Source: Sphingomonadales bacterium (GTDB lineage: Bacteria > Pseudomonadota > Alphaproteobacteria > Sphingomonadales > Sphingomonadaceae). Taken from it: DNA of 64,000 nucleotides. The stretch lies in contig JAFKLT010000036.1 in assembly GCA_017309275.1 (NCBI GenBank), positions 62,001-126,000 of the forward strand, in the 5' to 3' direction. Below the pieces are notes generated by a model. The model made no database searches, was not told the DNA's origin, and was given only the letters and a program-made list of their open reading frames with translations. Shown here piece after piece: positions 50,800-58,629 of this stretch (position 1 is the stretch's first letter; the number at the start of each line of letters is the position of its first letter). Made by a program: the position numbers and the translations under genes.

Positions 50800-51726
50800 A
50801 TGAGCATGCGAACAGACGTCGATCACCTACCTGCCGCCAAGCAGCGCGAACTTGAACGCGTCGTCGAGACGATCTTCGCCGAGTTTCGGGGCGCGACCGA
50901 AAATGCGACTGGCCCGCGCAAGGGTGCGCGTATTCTCAAGATCATCCTGTTTGGCAGCCACGCGCGGGGCGACTGGGTCGATGCGCCGTTGTCGGCGAAC
51001 CAGTATAAATCCGACTATGACATCCTCGTCATCGTCAGCCAAAAAGAGATGACCGACCGCGCCGCCTATTGGGCGACTGCCGAGGACCGTCTCATTCGCG
51101 CTTACACGATCGAGAAAACGCTGCACACACCGGTCAATTTTATCGTCCACAGCCTGCACGAGGTGAACGATGGGCTCTCACATGGCCGTGTCTTCTTCAT
51201 GGAGGTCGTGAAAGACGGGATCGCGCTCTACGAAGCCGATGACCGAGAATTGGCTACGCCGAAGCCGAAAACACCGGAACAGGCGTTGGAAGCCGCCAAG
51301 GAATATTTCGACGAGTGGCTGACCAGCGCCATGGATTTTTACGATCAGGCAAAACATGCGATGGAGCGCGGGCGTGGCAAGATCGCAGCCTTTGAACTTC
51401 ATCAGGCGACCGAGCGCCTGTATTCCTGCGTCCTACTAACGCTGACGCTCTACACACCCTACAACCATAACATCGCGTTCTTGCGTTCGTTGGCTGAGGG
51501 GCTGGACCGCCGTCTTTACGGTCTCTGGCCGGAAGACACCCATCGCGAGCGATCGATGTTCCAGAAACTGAAGGAAGCCTACACCAAGGCTCGCTATTCC
51601 AAGCATTACAAGATCAGCGAGGAAGAGCTGACTTGGCTCGGGGAGCGCGTCGAGGAACTCGGGCGCGTGGTCCATCAGGTCTGTTCGGACAAGATCGCCG
51701 AGCTTGAGGCGGCGGCGCGCCAATAG
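50800..51726 (+). CDS. Fused nucleotidyltransferase (MNT) and HEPN protein
   Basis: A 308-residue chain with an N-terminal DNA-polymerase-beta-like nucleotidyltransferase and a C-terminal HEPN domain. In the first, ILFGSHARGDW has Gly52-Ser53 and the metal motif YKSDYDILVIV has Asp72 and Asp74; the spacing (18 residues) is longer than the usual GSx10DxD because of an insertion. The HEPN part (about 165-300) includes AAFELHQATERLYSCVLL and ARYSKHYKISEEELTWL (Arg265...His269). Separate MNT and HEPN proteins form toxin-antitoxin pairs in which MNT adds AMP to HEPN; a fusion implies control within one chain. The start lies in the 154-bp gap divergent from the small acidic gene. Confidence 0.85.
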   Translation: MSMRTDVDHLPAAKQRELERVVETIFAEFRGATENATGPRKGARILKIILFGSHARGDWVDAPLSANQYKSDYDILVIVSQKEMTDRAAYWATAEDRLIRAYTIEKTLHTPVNFIVHSLHEVNDGLSHGRVFFMEVVKDGIALYEADDRELATPKPKTPEQALEAAKEYFDEWLTSAMDFYDQAKHAMERGRGKIAAFELHQATERLYSCVLLTLTLYTPYNHNIAFLRSLAEGLDRRLYGLWPEDTHRERSMFQKLKEAYTKARYSKHYKISEEELTWLGERVEELGRVVHQVCSDKIAELEAAARQ

Positions 51727-51946
51727 GCGGTAGCCCCGGGCCCGCTTGCCGGGACTCCCGGATTCTGGCATAATCGTCGGCACGGAATGGAACGACTGGC
51801 GGCCATTCCGGGGATTATCCTGCCAGGCATCATGTAGGTCCGGCTGCGTGTCGGACGGTTGCTGATCGCCGCACCAGCGGCACCACAGCGAACACCGCTT
51901 GCCCATCCGCGCGCGATCGCGCGGACCGCCGCGATGCGAGCTGCAA

Positions 51947-52438
51947 ATGACACCCCCAACAACCGACGTTTACGCGCGCGAAGTCGTGATGGCGCGCGTC
52001 GGCCATCTCATCCGGCGCAAGCAGCGCGAAATCGAGCGCATCACCCGCATATTACGCGGCCTATTCGACCCCTTGCAGGTTCAGGCGCCCGAACCGGGAC
52101 GGATCAAGCGGATCATCCTCATCGGTCCCTATGCGCGGCGATCCTGGTACGAAGACAGCCGGACGATCGAATTTTCCGATTATGAATTCTGGGTCGTCGT
52201 CAATCATCCGCTGTTCACCGACGAACGCTGTTGGCAGCGGGCGCGGGCGACTATCGACCGCGAGCTTGGCAATCGCTGCGCGGTCGATGTCGAGATTTAT
52301 TCGAAGTCCGACATACGCGCCGCGAAGGCCGAGCGCGACACGTTCATTCTCGATCGGATCGAGGGCGGGATCAACCTCTATCGTGCGTCGCGCGATGCAC
52401 CGCTGCGTACAAACGGTCATGGGGAGGAACGGTCATGA
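51947..52438 (+). CDS. Degenerate nucleotidyltransferase-like protein, paralogue of the preceding MNT domain
   Basis: A 163-residue protein that lines up with the first half of the fused MNT-HEPN protein: REIERITRILRGLF with RELERVVETIFAEF, IKRIILIGPYARRSW with LKIILFGSHARGDW, FSDYEFWVVV with KSDYDILVIV, and the last 40 residues with the linker before HEPN (ILDRIEGGINLYRASRD with FMEVVKDGIALYEADD). The key Ser becomes Pro61 and the second metal Asp becomes Glu80, so catalysis is doubtful. There is no HEPN part. Its stop overlaps the start of the sigma gene (ATGA), which suggests joint regulation. The start is uncertain: ATG 51947 or 51989. Confidence 0.75.
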   Translation: MTPPTTDVYAREVVMARVGHLIRRKQREIERITRILRGLFDPLQVQAPEPGRIKRIILIGPYARRSWYEDSRTIEFSDYEFWVVVNHPLFTDERCWQRARATIDRELGNRCAVDVEIYSKSDIRAAKAERDTFILDRIEGGINLYRASRDAPLRTNGHGEERS

Positions 52439-52947
52439 GCCCTCCCTCATCGGTCGCCTCGTTCGACGAATTCTACCGCCGCGAGAATAGACAACTGTTC
52501 CATTTTTTCAGGCGCCGCGTCGGGCGCGAAGAAGCTTCCGACCTCGCGCAAGAGGCGTTCACACGAATGTTGCGTACCGGAGCATTTGAAAGGGTCGAGA
52601 ACCCCCGCGCATACCTCTTCCGGGCTGCCCGCAATCTCGTGATCGAGCGCGCACGCCAAGGGAAACGCAAGGGAGCGGGACTGTTCTCTTTCGATGACGA
52701 GCGTGATGCGCCCGCCGGCCCAGAACAGACGTTGGCAATGGAGGCATCGGATATGCGGCGGGGCTTACGGCGCGCGTTTCTTGCTATGCCCCGCCGCACG
52801 CGGCGTATTTTCCTGATGCACAGGTTGCGGCATCAAACTTACCGGGAAATCGCGGAAGAGATTGGCATCCGGGAACAGGGCGTTGAATATCATATGATGC
52901 GTGCGCTCTCGCGATGTCGGAAGGCGGTCGCGTTTCAGTGCTGGTGA
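52435..52947 (+). CDS. Orphan ECF sigma factor (FecI-like)
   Basis: A 170-residue RNA polymerase sigma factor with region 2 (FDEFYRRENRQLFHFFRRRV GREEASDLAQEAFTRMLRTG) and region 4 (LRRAFLAMPRRTRRIFLMHR LRHQTYREIAEEIGIREQGV EYHMMRALSRC). The pattern of region 4 is like FecI-type ECF sigma factors that answer to a FecR anti-sigma factor and a TonB receptor. Neither is adjacent: the next gene is 358 bp away and catabolic. The gene is coupled by ATGA to the degenerate nucleotidyltransferase gene, which may take the place of an anti-sigma factor. GGGGAGG provides its ribosome site. Confidence 0.88.
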   Translation: MSPPSSVASFDEFYRRENRQLFHFFRRRVGREEASDLAQEAFTRMLRTGAFERVENPRAYLFRAARNLVIERARQGKRKGAGLFSFDDERDAPAGPEQTLAMEASDMRRGLRRAFLAMPRRTRRIFLMHRLRHQTYREIAEEIGIREQGVEYHMMRALSRCRKAVAFQCW

Positions 52948-53304
52948 ACGGCGGTTAACCGCGCTGGGCCTTCCGCTTTGCGCCTCATCTGCGACATTCG
53001 GATGCTCGAAGCCTCTTCTTGAAAGCTGTCATTGATGCTTTTTCCAAGCCTCTTCTCATGTTGCCGATCGATCGTCGCCGATTTCGCTCCACAATGCCTT
53101 GGGAAGCGACGGATAATATCAGCCGGACATGTGAGCCAATCCGCGATTCCGTCTTCCACCACCGGATCAAGGCTTCGATTGATGCCGGTCTTGACCGACT
53201 TCGGGCAGCCGAGACATTGTTGTGCGTGTAATGATTGCACTATGCCCTGCTATTAGGCGCCGTCTTAAGGGACGATCCGGCGTCGATAAAAGATATAAGA
53301 TAGA
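52948..53304. other. Intergenic stretch, probable end region of the element
   Basis: 357 bp without a supported gene. A perfect 12-bp palindrome GCGGTTAACCGC (52951-52962) follows the sigma gene stop. Small open frames on both strands have no protein-like features. No copy of the tRNA-Cys 3' end is present. The last 40 bp before 53305 are AT-rich (GATAAAAGATATAAGATAG) and may hold the promoter of the catabolic operon. Confidence 0.5.
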
Positions 53305-53742
53305 ATGAGGGCCGCAGTGACAACCGAATCCGTCTCACTCGCCCGGCCGTTGCCGGCCATCAACGAAATGAACGGCTATTTCTGGCGTGGCGGCGCCGAT
53401 GGGCGCCTGCACATCATGCATTGCGGCGACTGCGACCTGTATTTTCATCCCTATCAGTCGTTCTGCAGCGCATGCCATTCGGCCAATGTCGCCCCGGCGC
53501 CGGTGTCGGGCCGTGCCACGGTGCTGTCCTCGACGATCAACCATCAGCCCTGGTTTCCGCATGTCCCGGTGCCTTATGTCGTTGCGCTGGTAGAGTTGGA
53601 GGAAAGGGGCCCCGTGCGGCTGTTGACCAATATGTTCGGTGAGCCAGTTGACGCAATTGTGCCCGGCATGCTCGTCACGGTCCATTTCGAGCAGCATGGC
53701 GATATCTTCGTTCCGCTGTTCCGGCCGGCCGGGGCAGCATGA
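53305..53742 (+). CDS. DUF35 OB-fold/zinc-ribbon acyl-CoA-associated protein
   Basis: A 145-residue protein with the two DUF35 parts: a rubredoxin-like zinc ribbon (CGDCDLYFHPYQSFCSAC, four cysteines) and an OB-fold (ATVLSSTINHQPWFPHVPVPYVVALVELEERG). DUF35 proteins bind thiolase-fold partners; with Ltp2-type lipid-transfer proteins they form the aldolase that removes side chains from steroid acyl-CoA esters. Its stop overlaps the thiolase-like start (ATGA), as expected for such a pair. The start could also be the GTG at 53317. Confidence 0.9.
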   Translation: MRAAVTTESVSLARPLPAINEMNGYFWRGGADGRLHIMHCGDCDLYFHPYQSFCSACHSANVAPAPVSGRATVLSSTINHQPWFPHVPVPYVVALVELEERGPVRLLTNMFGEPVDAIVPGMLVTVHFEQHGDIFVPLFRPAGAA

Positions 53743-54917
53743 CAACCTATTTCGAGAAATCCTGCGTCATCTCAGGCGCCGGCATGTCGACGATGTACCG
53801 CAAGCCCCAGGTCTATCCGTTCAACCTTGCGGTGGATGCCTGCCGCAATGCCATCGCAGACGCCGGCCTCGAAATCGGGGATATCGACGGCATTGCCTGC
53901 TGGCCGCACGCTGCGGTCCATGTCGGGCATGGATCGTCGGCGGCCAGCCCCGTCGATATCAAGAACTCGCTCGGGCTGAAGCTCAATTGGTTCGAGGCGG
54001 GAATGGGCCCCGGGCAGTTCGCCAGCATCGCCAATGCGATCGGCGCGATTGCGGCAGGCTATTGCAACCATGTGCTGTGTTACCGCGCCGAGGGCGAACG
54101 CTGGGTGCCGATGTACGGCAGCGCTTTCGCGGATGGTAATTTGCCCACGCCTGAGGGCTTCAATCAGTGGACCACGCCTTATTTCGCGCCCTCCGCCGCC
54201 ACCTGGATCGCGCTGCACGCCGATCTGCACATGCGGCAGACCGGCCTGACGCGCGAACAGATGGCGATGATCCCGATCAACCAGCGCAAGAACGCTGCCC
54301 TCAATCCGAACGCCGTCTATCGCGAGCCGATCACGCTCGACGACTATCTGGCCGCGCGCATGATCACGACGCCCTTCTGCATCTTCGACTGCGACGTCCC
54401 GATCGACGGTGCCGCGGCCGTCGTCATTTCGCGTGCCGATGCGGTTCCCGCTTCGTCGCGTCCGACGGTGCGTTTCGAAGCGGTGGGCACCGCTCTCCAC
54501 GAACATTTTTCTTGGTTCCAGCGTCGCGATTTTCCCAACATGGCGATGAACGACGCGGCCAAGATGCTCTGGTCGCGCACCGACCTGACCCCGGACGATC
54601 TGACGAGCGCGCATCTCTATGACGGCTTCAGCTGGCTGACGGTCCTGTGGCTCGAGGCTCTCGGCATCACCAGACCGGGCGAGACCGGCGCCTTCCTCGA
54701 AGGCGGGCAACGTATCGCGCTCGACGGCCTCCTCCCGCTCAACACCAATGGCGGGCAATTGTCCGAAGGGCGGCTTCACGCCTTCAACCATCTGGTCGAA
54801 GCCGTGCGCCAGCTGCGCGGCGAGGCGGGCGATCGCCAGGTTGCCGACGCGAAAGTCGCGGTGTGCAGCGCCGGCGGCGGTGTCTTCGGTTCGGCGCTGC
54901 TGATCGTGCGCGATTGA
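53739..54917 (+). CDS. Thiolase-fold protein (lipid-transfer/Ltp2-like)
   Basis: A 392-residue thiolase-superfamily protein: N half CVISGAGMSTMYRKP, DACRNAIADAGLEIGDIDGI; C half LPLNTNGGQLSEGRLHAFNHLVEAVRQLRGEAGDRQV and CSAGGGVFGSALLI. The nucleophilic cysteine of true thiolases is missing: the corresponding loop reads FEAGMGPGQFASIANA. This matches the SCP2-thiolase/Ltp2-like group, which catalyses retro-aldol cleavage of hydroxy-acyl-CoA rather than thiolysis when paired with a DUF35 protein. Since both genes are coupled here, an aldolase complex is the best guess; the substrate is unknown. Confidence 0.85.
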   Translation: MTTYFEKSCVISGAGMSTMYRKPQVYPFNLAVDACRNAIADAGLEIGDIDGIACWPHAAVHVGHGSSAASPVDIKNSLGLKLNWFEAGMGPGQFASIANAIGAIAAGYCNHVLCYRAEGERWVPMYGSAFADGNLPTPEGFNQWTTPYFAPSAATWIALHADLHMRQTGLTREQMAMIPINQRKNAALNPNAVYREPITLDDYLAARMITTPFCIFDCDVPIDGAAAVVISRADAVPASSRPTVRFEAVGTALHEHFSWFQRRDFPNMAMNDAAKMLWSRTDLTPDDLTSAHLYDGFSWLTVLWLEALGITRPGETGAFLEGGQRIALDGLLPLNTNGGQLSEGRLHAFNHLVEAVRQLRGEAGDRQVADAKVAVCSAGGGVFGSALLIVRD

Positions 54918-54937
54918 TGATAAAGGATGGGAGCAAT

Positions 54938-56266
54938 ATGCAAACCGGCGACGAGTTGACCCCCAGCCGCTATGCACGGAGTCCCGCATACCGCTGGTAC
55001 GCGGTCGGCGTCCTCATGCTGATCTACATGTCCCATGCGGTCGATCGGTCGATGCCGTCGATCCTGACCGAGCCCATCCGCGCGGAATTCGGCCTGTCCG
55101 ACGCCCAACTCGGATTGTTCACCGGCGTTGCCTACGGTCTCGCGCTTGCGGCCTTCGTGCTGCCGATGGGCTATTTCAGCGACAGGGTGCACCGCCGCAA
55201 CTTCCTGGCGGTCATCGTTTTCATCTGGAGTATCTGCACCGCGCTCGGCGGATTCGCGCGCGATTTCTGGCATCTCTTGATCACGCGCACCGGCGTTGGC
55301 GCGGCCGAGGCCGGCGCGGCGCCCGCCGCGTTGCCGATGCTGATGGACATGTTCCCCGCGCGCGGCCGCGGACTAGCGTTCGGTATGTTCTATGTCAGCG
55401 CCAATCTCGGCGCCGTCGTCGCGTCGGCGGCGGGCGGCTATATGGCCGACCATCATGGCTGGCGGACCGCGCTGTTCGTCGCCGGCGCGCCCGGTATTTT
55501 CGCTGCGCTGCTGCTCTTTTTCACGGTCGAGGAACCGCGCCGCGGCGAGATGGAAGAGCCTGGCGCCGACGGCACTATCGCGCCGGTAGCAAAGGCGCGC
55601 TTCGTCGATGTGCTGCGGTTCATCTGGCACAAGCCCGCGCTGATCTTTCTGATCTCCGGTTGTTCGCTGCTCGGGCTGATCAGCATCTCGCTGGGGGCGT
55701 GGGCCGCTTCCTTCTTCGTGCGCGTCCATGGCCTCTCGCTATCGGAGGTCGGGCTGCTGATCGGGATTTTCGGGGGGCTTGGCGGCGTCGTCGCACCCGC
55801 GGTCTATGGCAAGCTCGGCGACACGCTGCTCATGCGCAATCCGGCCTGGCCTTTGCGGCTCGTGTGGATCTCGGCGATCGTGGCGCTGTTCTCGGGCTAT
55901 ATGATGCTCTTCTCACCCGTGCTCGCGATCGCGGTGGTCGGTTATGGCCTCGGCGAGTTTCTGCGCAGCGGCTATCCGCCCCCCGCTTACTCGACCCTCC
56001 TCAACGAAACGCCCCCGCATATGCGCGGAACGATGACCTCGATCGTGCAGTTTACCAGCGTGCTGATCGGTTTCGGTCTCGGGCCGGTGATGGTCGGCAT
56101 GCTGTCCGACTTCTACGGCGGCGGCGTCATGATCCGCTACGCACTGGCAACCGGGTTGCTGGTGTTCATTCCGGTCGTTCTGTTCCTCGCGATCGCCTCG
56201 CGAATGCTTTACGGGCGGCGGCGCGATGCGGAATTACCGGGCGTGGAGGCTCAGCCGATCGCTTGA
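54938..56266 (+). CDS. MFS transporter
   Basis: A 442-residue transporter with twelve membrane helices. Motif A of the major facilitator superfamily is at GYFSDRVHRRNFLAV (after helix 2), and AAEAGAAPAALPMLMDMFPA RGRGLAFGMFY is the helix 4-5 region seen in organic-anion and hexuronate-type members (ACS/spinster-like). It probably takes up the acid that is degraded by the surrounding enzymes. ATG 54938 is chosen for GGGAG at -8; the ATG at 54917 overlapping the thiolase stop is an alternative. A strong terminator follows. Confidence 0.9.
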   Translation: MQTGDELTPSRYARSPAYRWYAVGVLMLIYMSHAVDRSMPSILTEPIRAEFGLSDAQLGLFTGVAYGLALAAFVLPMGYFSDRVHRRNFLAVIVFIWSICTALGGFARDFWHLLITRTGVGAAEAGAAPAALPMLMDMFPARGRGLAFGMFYVSANLGAVVASAAGGYMADHHGWRTALFVAGAPGIFAALLLFFTVEEPRRGEMEEPGADGTIAPVAKARFVDVLRFIWHKPALIFLISGCSLLGLISISLGAWAASFFVRVHGLSLSEVGLLIGIFGGLGGVVAPAVYGKLGDTLLMRNPAWPLRLVWISAIVALFSGYMMLFSPVLAIAVVGYGLGEFLRSGYPPPAYSTLLNETPPHMRGTMTSIVQFTSVLIGFGLGPVMVGMLSDFYGGGVMIRYALATGLLVFIPVVLFLAIASRMLYGRRRDAELPGVEAQPIA

Positions 56267-56304
56267 AAAAAAAAGGCCGCGCCGTAGATGGCGCGGCCTT
56301 TTTT
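56266..56304. terminator. Bidirectional Rho-independent terminator
   Basis: A run of nine A (56266-56274), a perfect 9-bp stem GGCCGCGCC/GGCGCGGCC with loop GTAGAT, and six T. It ends transcription both of the MFS gene (+) and of the convergent acyl-CoA dehydrogenase genes (-). Confidence 0.93.
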
Positions 56305-56323
56305 ATCCGGGGCTGTTCAGATG

Positions 56324-57532
56324 TCAGCCGGGAATTTCGTTGAAGGGCACGCCTTTGTCGGGCCGGTGATCCTGCGGCAACCCGAGGATACGCTCGGCGA
56401 TCGTGTTGAGCAGCATTTCGTCGGCGCCGCCAGCAATGCGGCCGGTTGGCGCCGTGAGCCACGAGGTCGCCCAGTCGTCCTTCCGGGTCGCCTGTTCGTT
56501 CCACTGCACCCCTGAAACGCCCTGGATATCGATCATGAATTCTGATAGCCGCTGCCGGTTGCGAACCGATACCAGCTTGTGAATTGCGCCTTCGGAACCG
56601 GGCTGCGTACCGGCCTCCAGCGAGAGAAGGGCGCGGCGGTGAATCGCCGCGAGCGCGGCCTGGGTGGCGAAATTGCGCGCGATGCGTTCGCGAACCCGGC
56701 CATCTTCGATCAACGCACGGCCGCTCCGCTTCATGCGGGTCGCATCGGCGATGGCCCGCGCGATCGACGGGCCGTTCGCGGCCGGATCGGTCGCCGAATA
56801 GCGTTCGATGATGAGGGTTTCCATCGCGACGCCGAACCCCCCACCAACGGGGCCAAGGCGCTGGGCGTCGGGTATCCGGACGTCATCGAAATAGACCTCG
56901 TTCACATGGGCGTCGCCGGCGGCAAGCGTCACCGGCCGGATAGTGACGCCAGGTGCCTTCATATCGACCCAGAAATAGGTGAGGCCGCGATGCTTTGCGA
57001 CGCCCGGATCGGAGCGTGCGACGATCACGCCATAATCGGCAAGGTGCGCCCAGCTCGTCCAGAGTTTTTGGCCATTGAGCACCCAGTCGCCCGTATCGGG
57101 GTCCTGGATCGCGCGCGTGCGAAGCGCGGCAAGGTCGGATCCCGCGGCAGGCTCGGAAAAGAGCTGGCACCAGATTTCGTCGCCACGCAGCGCCGCGATC
57201 GCGCGCTCCTGTTTCCAGCCGTCGGGAAGATAACGCAGCATGATCGGAACGGGCATGCCAAGGCTGATGCTGAAATATTCGGTCGGAAAACCGTGAAGAA
57301 TCTCTTCGCGGTCGAACGTCAGCTTTTCGGTGGGGCTGAGCCCTTGGCCGCCATTCTCCTTCGGCCACGAGATGCCGCTGTAGCCGGCTTCATATTTGGC
57401 TCTGAGGTAGCGCCGGCCGAGCGCGAGATCTTCGGCGGGCGACAAGCCTCGCCGCGCATCGCGGCCGAACTCGGCAATACGACTCTCGATCCACGCCCGC
57501 GCGGCGTTCCTGTAGGCAGTGAGGTCGGTCAT
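56324..57532 (-). CDS. Acyl-CoA dehydrogenase, larger subunit type
   Basis: A 402-residue flavoprotein: GISWPKENGGQGLSPTEKLT in the N-terminal helical domain, WCQLFSEPAAGSDLAALRTR and DWVLNGQKLWTSWAHLADYG in the FAD-binding beta domain, and GGADEMLLNTIAERILGLP in the C-terminal domain. It oxidises an acyl-CoA to the 2-enoyl-CoA. Together with the adjacent 366-residue paralogue it resembles the heteromeric (alpha2-beta2) dehydrogenases of steroid side-chain breakdown. Its ATG overlaps the upstream subunit stop (ATGA), and the terminator at 56266 follows its end. Confidence 0.92.
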   Translation of the reverse strand: MTDLTAYRNAARAWIESRIAEFGRDARRGLSPAEDLALGRRYLRAKYEAGYSGISWPKENGGQGLSPTEKLTFDREEILHGFPTEYFSISLGMPVPIMLRYLPDGWKQERAIAALRGDEIWCQLFSEPAAGSDLAALRTRAIQDPDTGDWVLNGQKLWTSWAHLADYGVIVARSDPGVAKHRGLTYFWVDMKAPGVTIRPVTLAAGDAHVNEVYFDDVRIPDAQRLGPVGGGFGVAMETLIIERYSATDPAANGPSIARAIADATRMKRSGRALIEDGRVRERIARNFATQAALAAIHRRALLSLEAGTQPGSEGAIHKLVSVRNRQRLSEFMIDIQGVSGVQWNEQATRKDDWATSWLTAPTGRIAGGADEMLLNTIAERILGLPQDHRPDKGVPFNEIPG

Positions 57533-58629
57533 TGCGCGGCTCCTTGCAGTTGGCTGATCACTTCGTCTTCCCAGAAGATGAGTGGACCGGCTTCGACGGA
57601 AAGGGTGCGCGCGCGCCGTTGGTGAAGATGGAGGTCCGCTTCCCACGTGACGCCGATGCCGCCATGGACCTGCACCGCGTCGCGCGACACGCCGTCATAG
57701 GCCTCGGTCGCCGAGATCCGTGCGGCGGCCGCATAGAGGCCGAAATCGGGTTGCCCGGCGCACGACGCCGCGTGAATCGCATTGGCGCGCGCCAGTTCGA
57801 CGAGGACATAATCTTCGGCGATGCGATGCTTCACCGACTGGAACGCGCCGATGGGCTGGCCAAAGGCGCGGCGGGTCAAGGCATAATCGCGCGCGGCCGT
57901 GAGCATTTTCTGAGCCCCGCCGACCTGTTCGAAGCTGACAATGACCGCCAGCAGGCGCAATATCTCGCGGGCGCCGGCCGGCGCATCGGTCGCGCCGGGA
58001 AGTTCCCGCGCTTCAACGTCGACGAAGGTCAGGTCGGCGGTGCAGCGGCTGTTGTCGAAGGTGTCGAGCAGCGAGCGGGTAATTCCGGGCTGCGCCAGAT
58101 CGACCAAGGCGAGGACAGGCCCGTTTTCGCCTTGAGCGAGGACGATCGCGGCGTCGGCGATCCCGCCGGCGGTGACAGCCGGTTTCATCCCCGACAGCCG
58201 GCCGCCCTCGAGGCGCAGCGCCGGCGCGTCCGGAAGCATGTCCTGTCCCTCGCCGAAGGCGATGGCGCCGATGGCGCTGCCCGCGGCCAGCTGCGGTAGC
58301 CAGTGGTTCTGCTGCTCGTCGGCACCGAAGCGCAGCAAGGCCTGGCCCAGCGCGAAGGAGGACGTGAGCGCCGCAACACCCGTCACCGCCGCGCCGCACG
58401 CCTCGGCAACGAGCCCCAGTTCGAGAAGCCCGAGATCGAGGCCGCCGAAAGCCTCGGGATAGCAGATCGCCGTCCAGCCCTGCGCACCGAAAAGCGCCCA
58501 GAGCTCGCGGTCGAATGTGCCGCGCCCGAGCAGATAGGTCTTGAGCCGCTCGCCAGAATAATGCGCCGTCAGCAGCCGTTGTGCCTCATCGGCGATTTGA
58601 AGCTGCGCTTCGTCAAATAGAACCGACAC
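57529..58629 (-). CDS. Acyl-CoA dehydrogenase, smaller subunit type
   Basis: A 366-residue acyl-CoA dehydrogenase-fold protein with GWTAICYPEAFGGLDLGLLE, a short degenerate FAD-binding middle part (GAIAFGEGQDMLPDAPALRLEGG) and RRAFGQPIGAFQSVKHRIAEDYVLVELARANAI plus QVHGGIGVTWEADLHLHQRR in the C-terminal domain. Shortness and loss of the usual ...(T/S)EP.AGSD block suggest the partner subunit of a heterodimer rather than an independent enzyme. The GTG at 58629 is taken as start because AGGGAG is well placed and it yields the family N terminus VLFDEAQLQIADEAQRLL; the frame continues upstream without conservation. Confidence 0.88.
   Translation of the reverse strand: MSVLFDEAQLQIADEAQRLLTAHYSGERLKTYLLGRGTFDRELWALFGAQGWTAICYPEAFGGLDLGLLELGLVAEACGAAVTGVAALTSSFALGQALLRFGADEQQNHWLPQLAAGSAIGAIAFGEGQDMLPDAPALRLEGGRLSGMKPAVTAGGIADAAIVLAQGENGPVLALVDLAQPGITRSLLDTFDNSRCTADLTFVDVEARELPGATDAPAGAREILRLLAVIVSFEQVGGAQKMLTAARDYALTRRAFGQPIGAFQSVKHRIAEDYVLVELARANAIHAASCAGQPDFGLYAAAARISATEAYDGVSRDAVQVHGGIGVTWEADLHLHQRRARTLSVEAGPLIFWEDEVISQLQGAAQ

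Larger units (their letters stand above)
41190..52947. mobile_element. Integrative mobilizable element at tRNA-Cys (right end not located)
   Basis: Support: a tyrosine recombinase directly after a tRNA gene, an AlpA-like excisionase, a coupling ATPase and a MobF relaxase, with accessory genes of no core function, all on one strand except a small two-gene unit. No VirB/Trb-type mating-pair genes are present, so it would need a helper system to transfer. The left end is the tRNA-Cys 3' end. I could not find a second copy of the tRNA 3' end, so the right boundary given (end of the sigma factor gene) is only the last gene with an element-like context; the catabolic cluster beyond could be inside. 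Confidence 0.7.

Noticed and set aside
51436-51906. Minus-strand frame over the end of the MNT-HEPN gene and the following gap, starting with a Cys/Trp-rich segment
   Set aside because: Most of it is antisense to a well-supported gene and the Cys-rich start has no ribosome site or known motif. A decayed gene in the gap cannot be excluded.
53019-53231. A 70-codon plus-strand frame in the gap between the sigma factor and the DUF35 gene
   Set aside because: No ribosome site, no recognisable motif and a competing minus-strand frame of similar length; treated as non-coding.
41264-53304. Conjugative (self-transmissible) nature of the element
   Set aside because: Relaxase and coupling ATPase are present but no VirB/Trb/Tra channel genes, so only a mobilizable element is supported.
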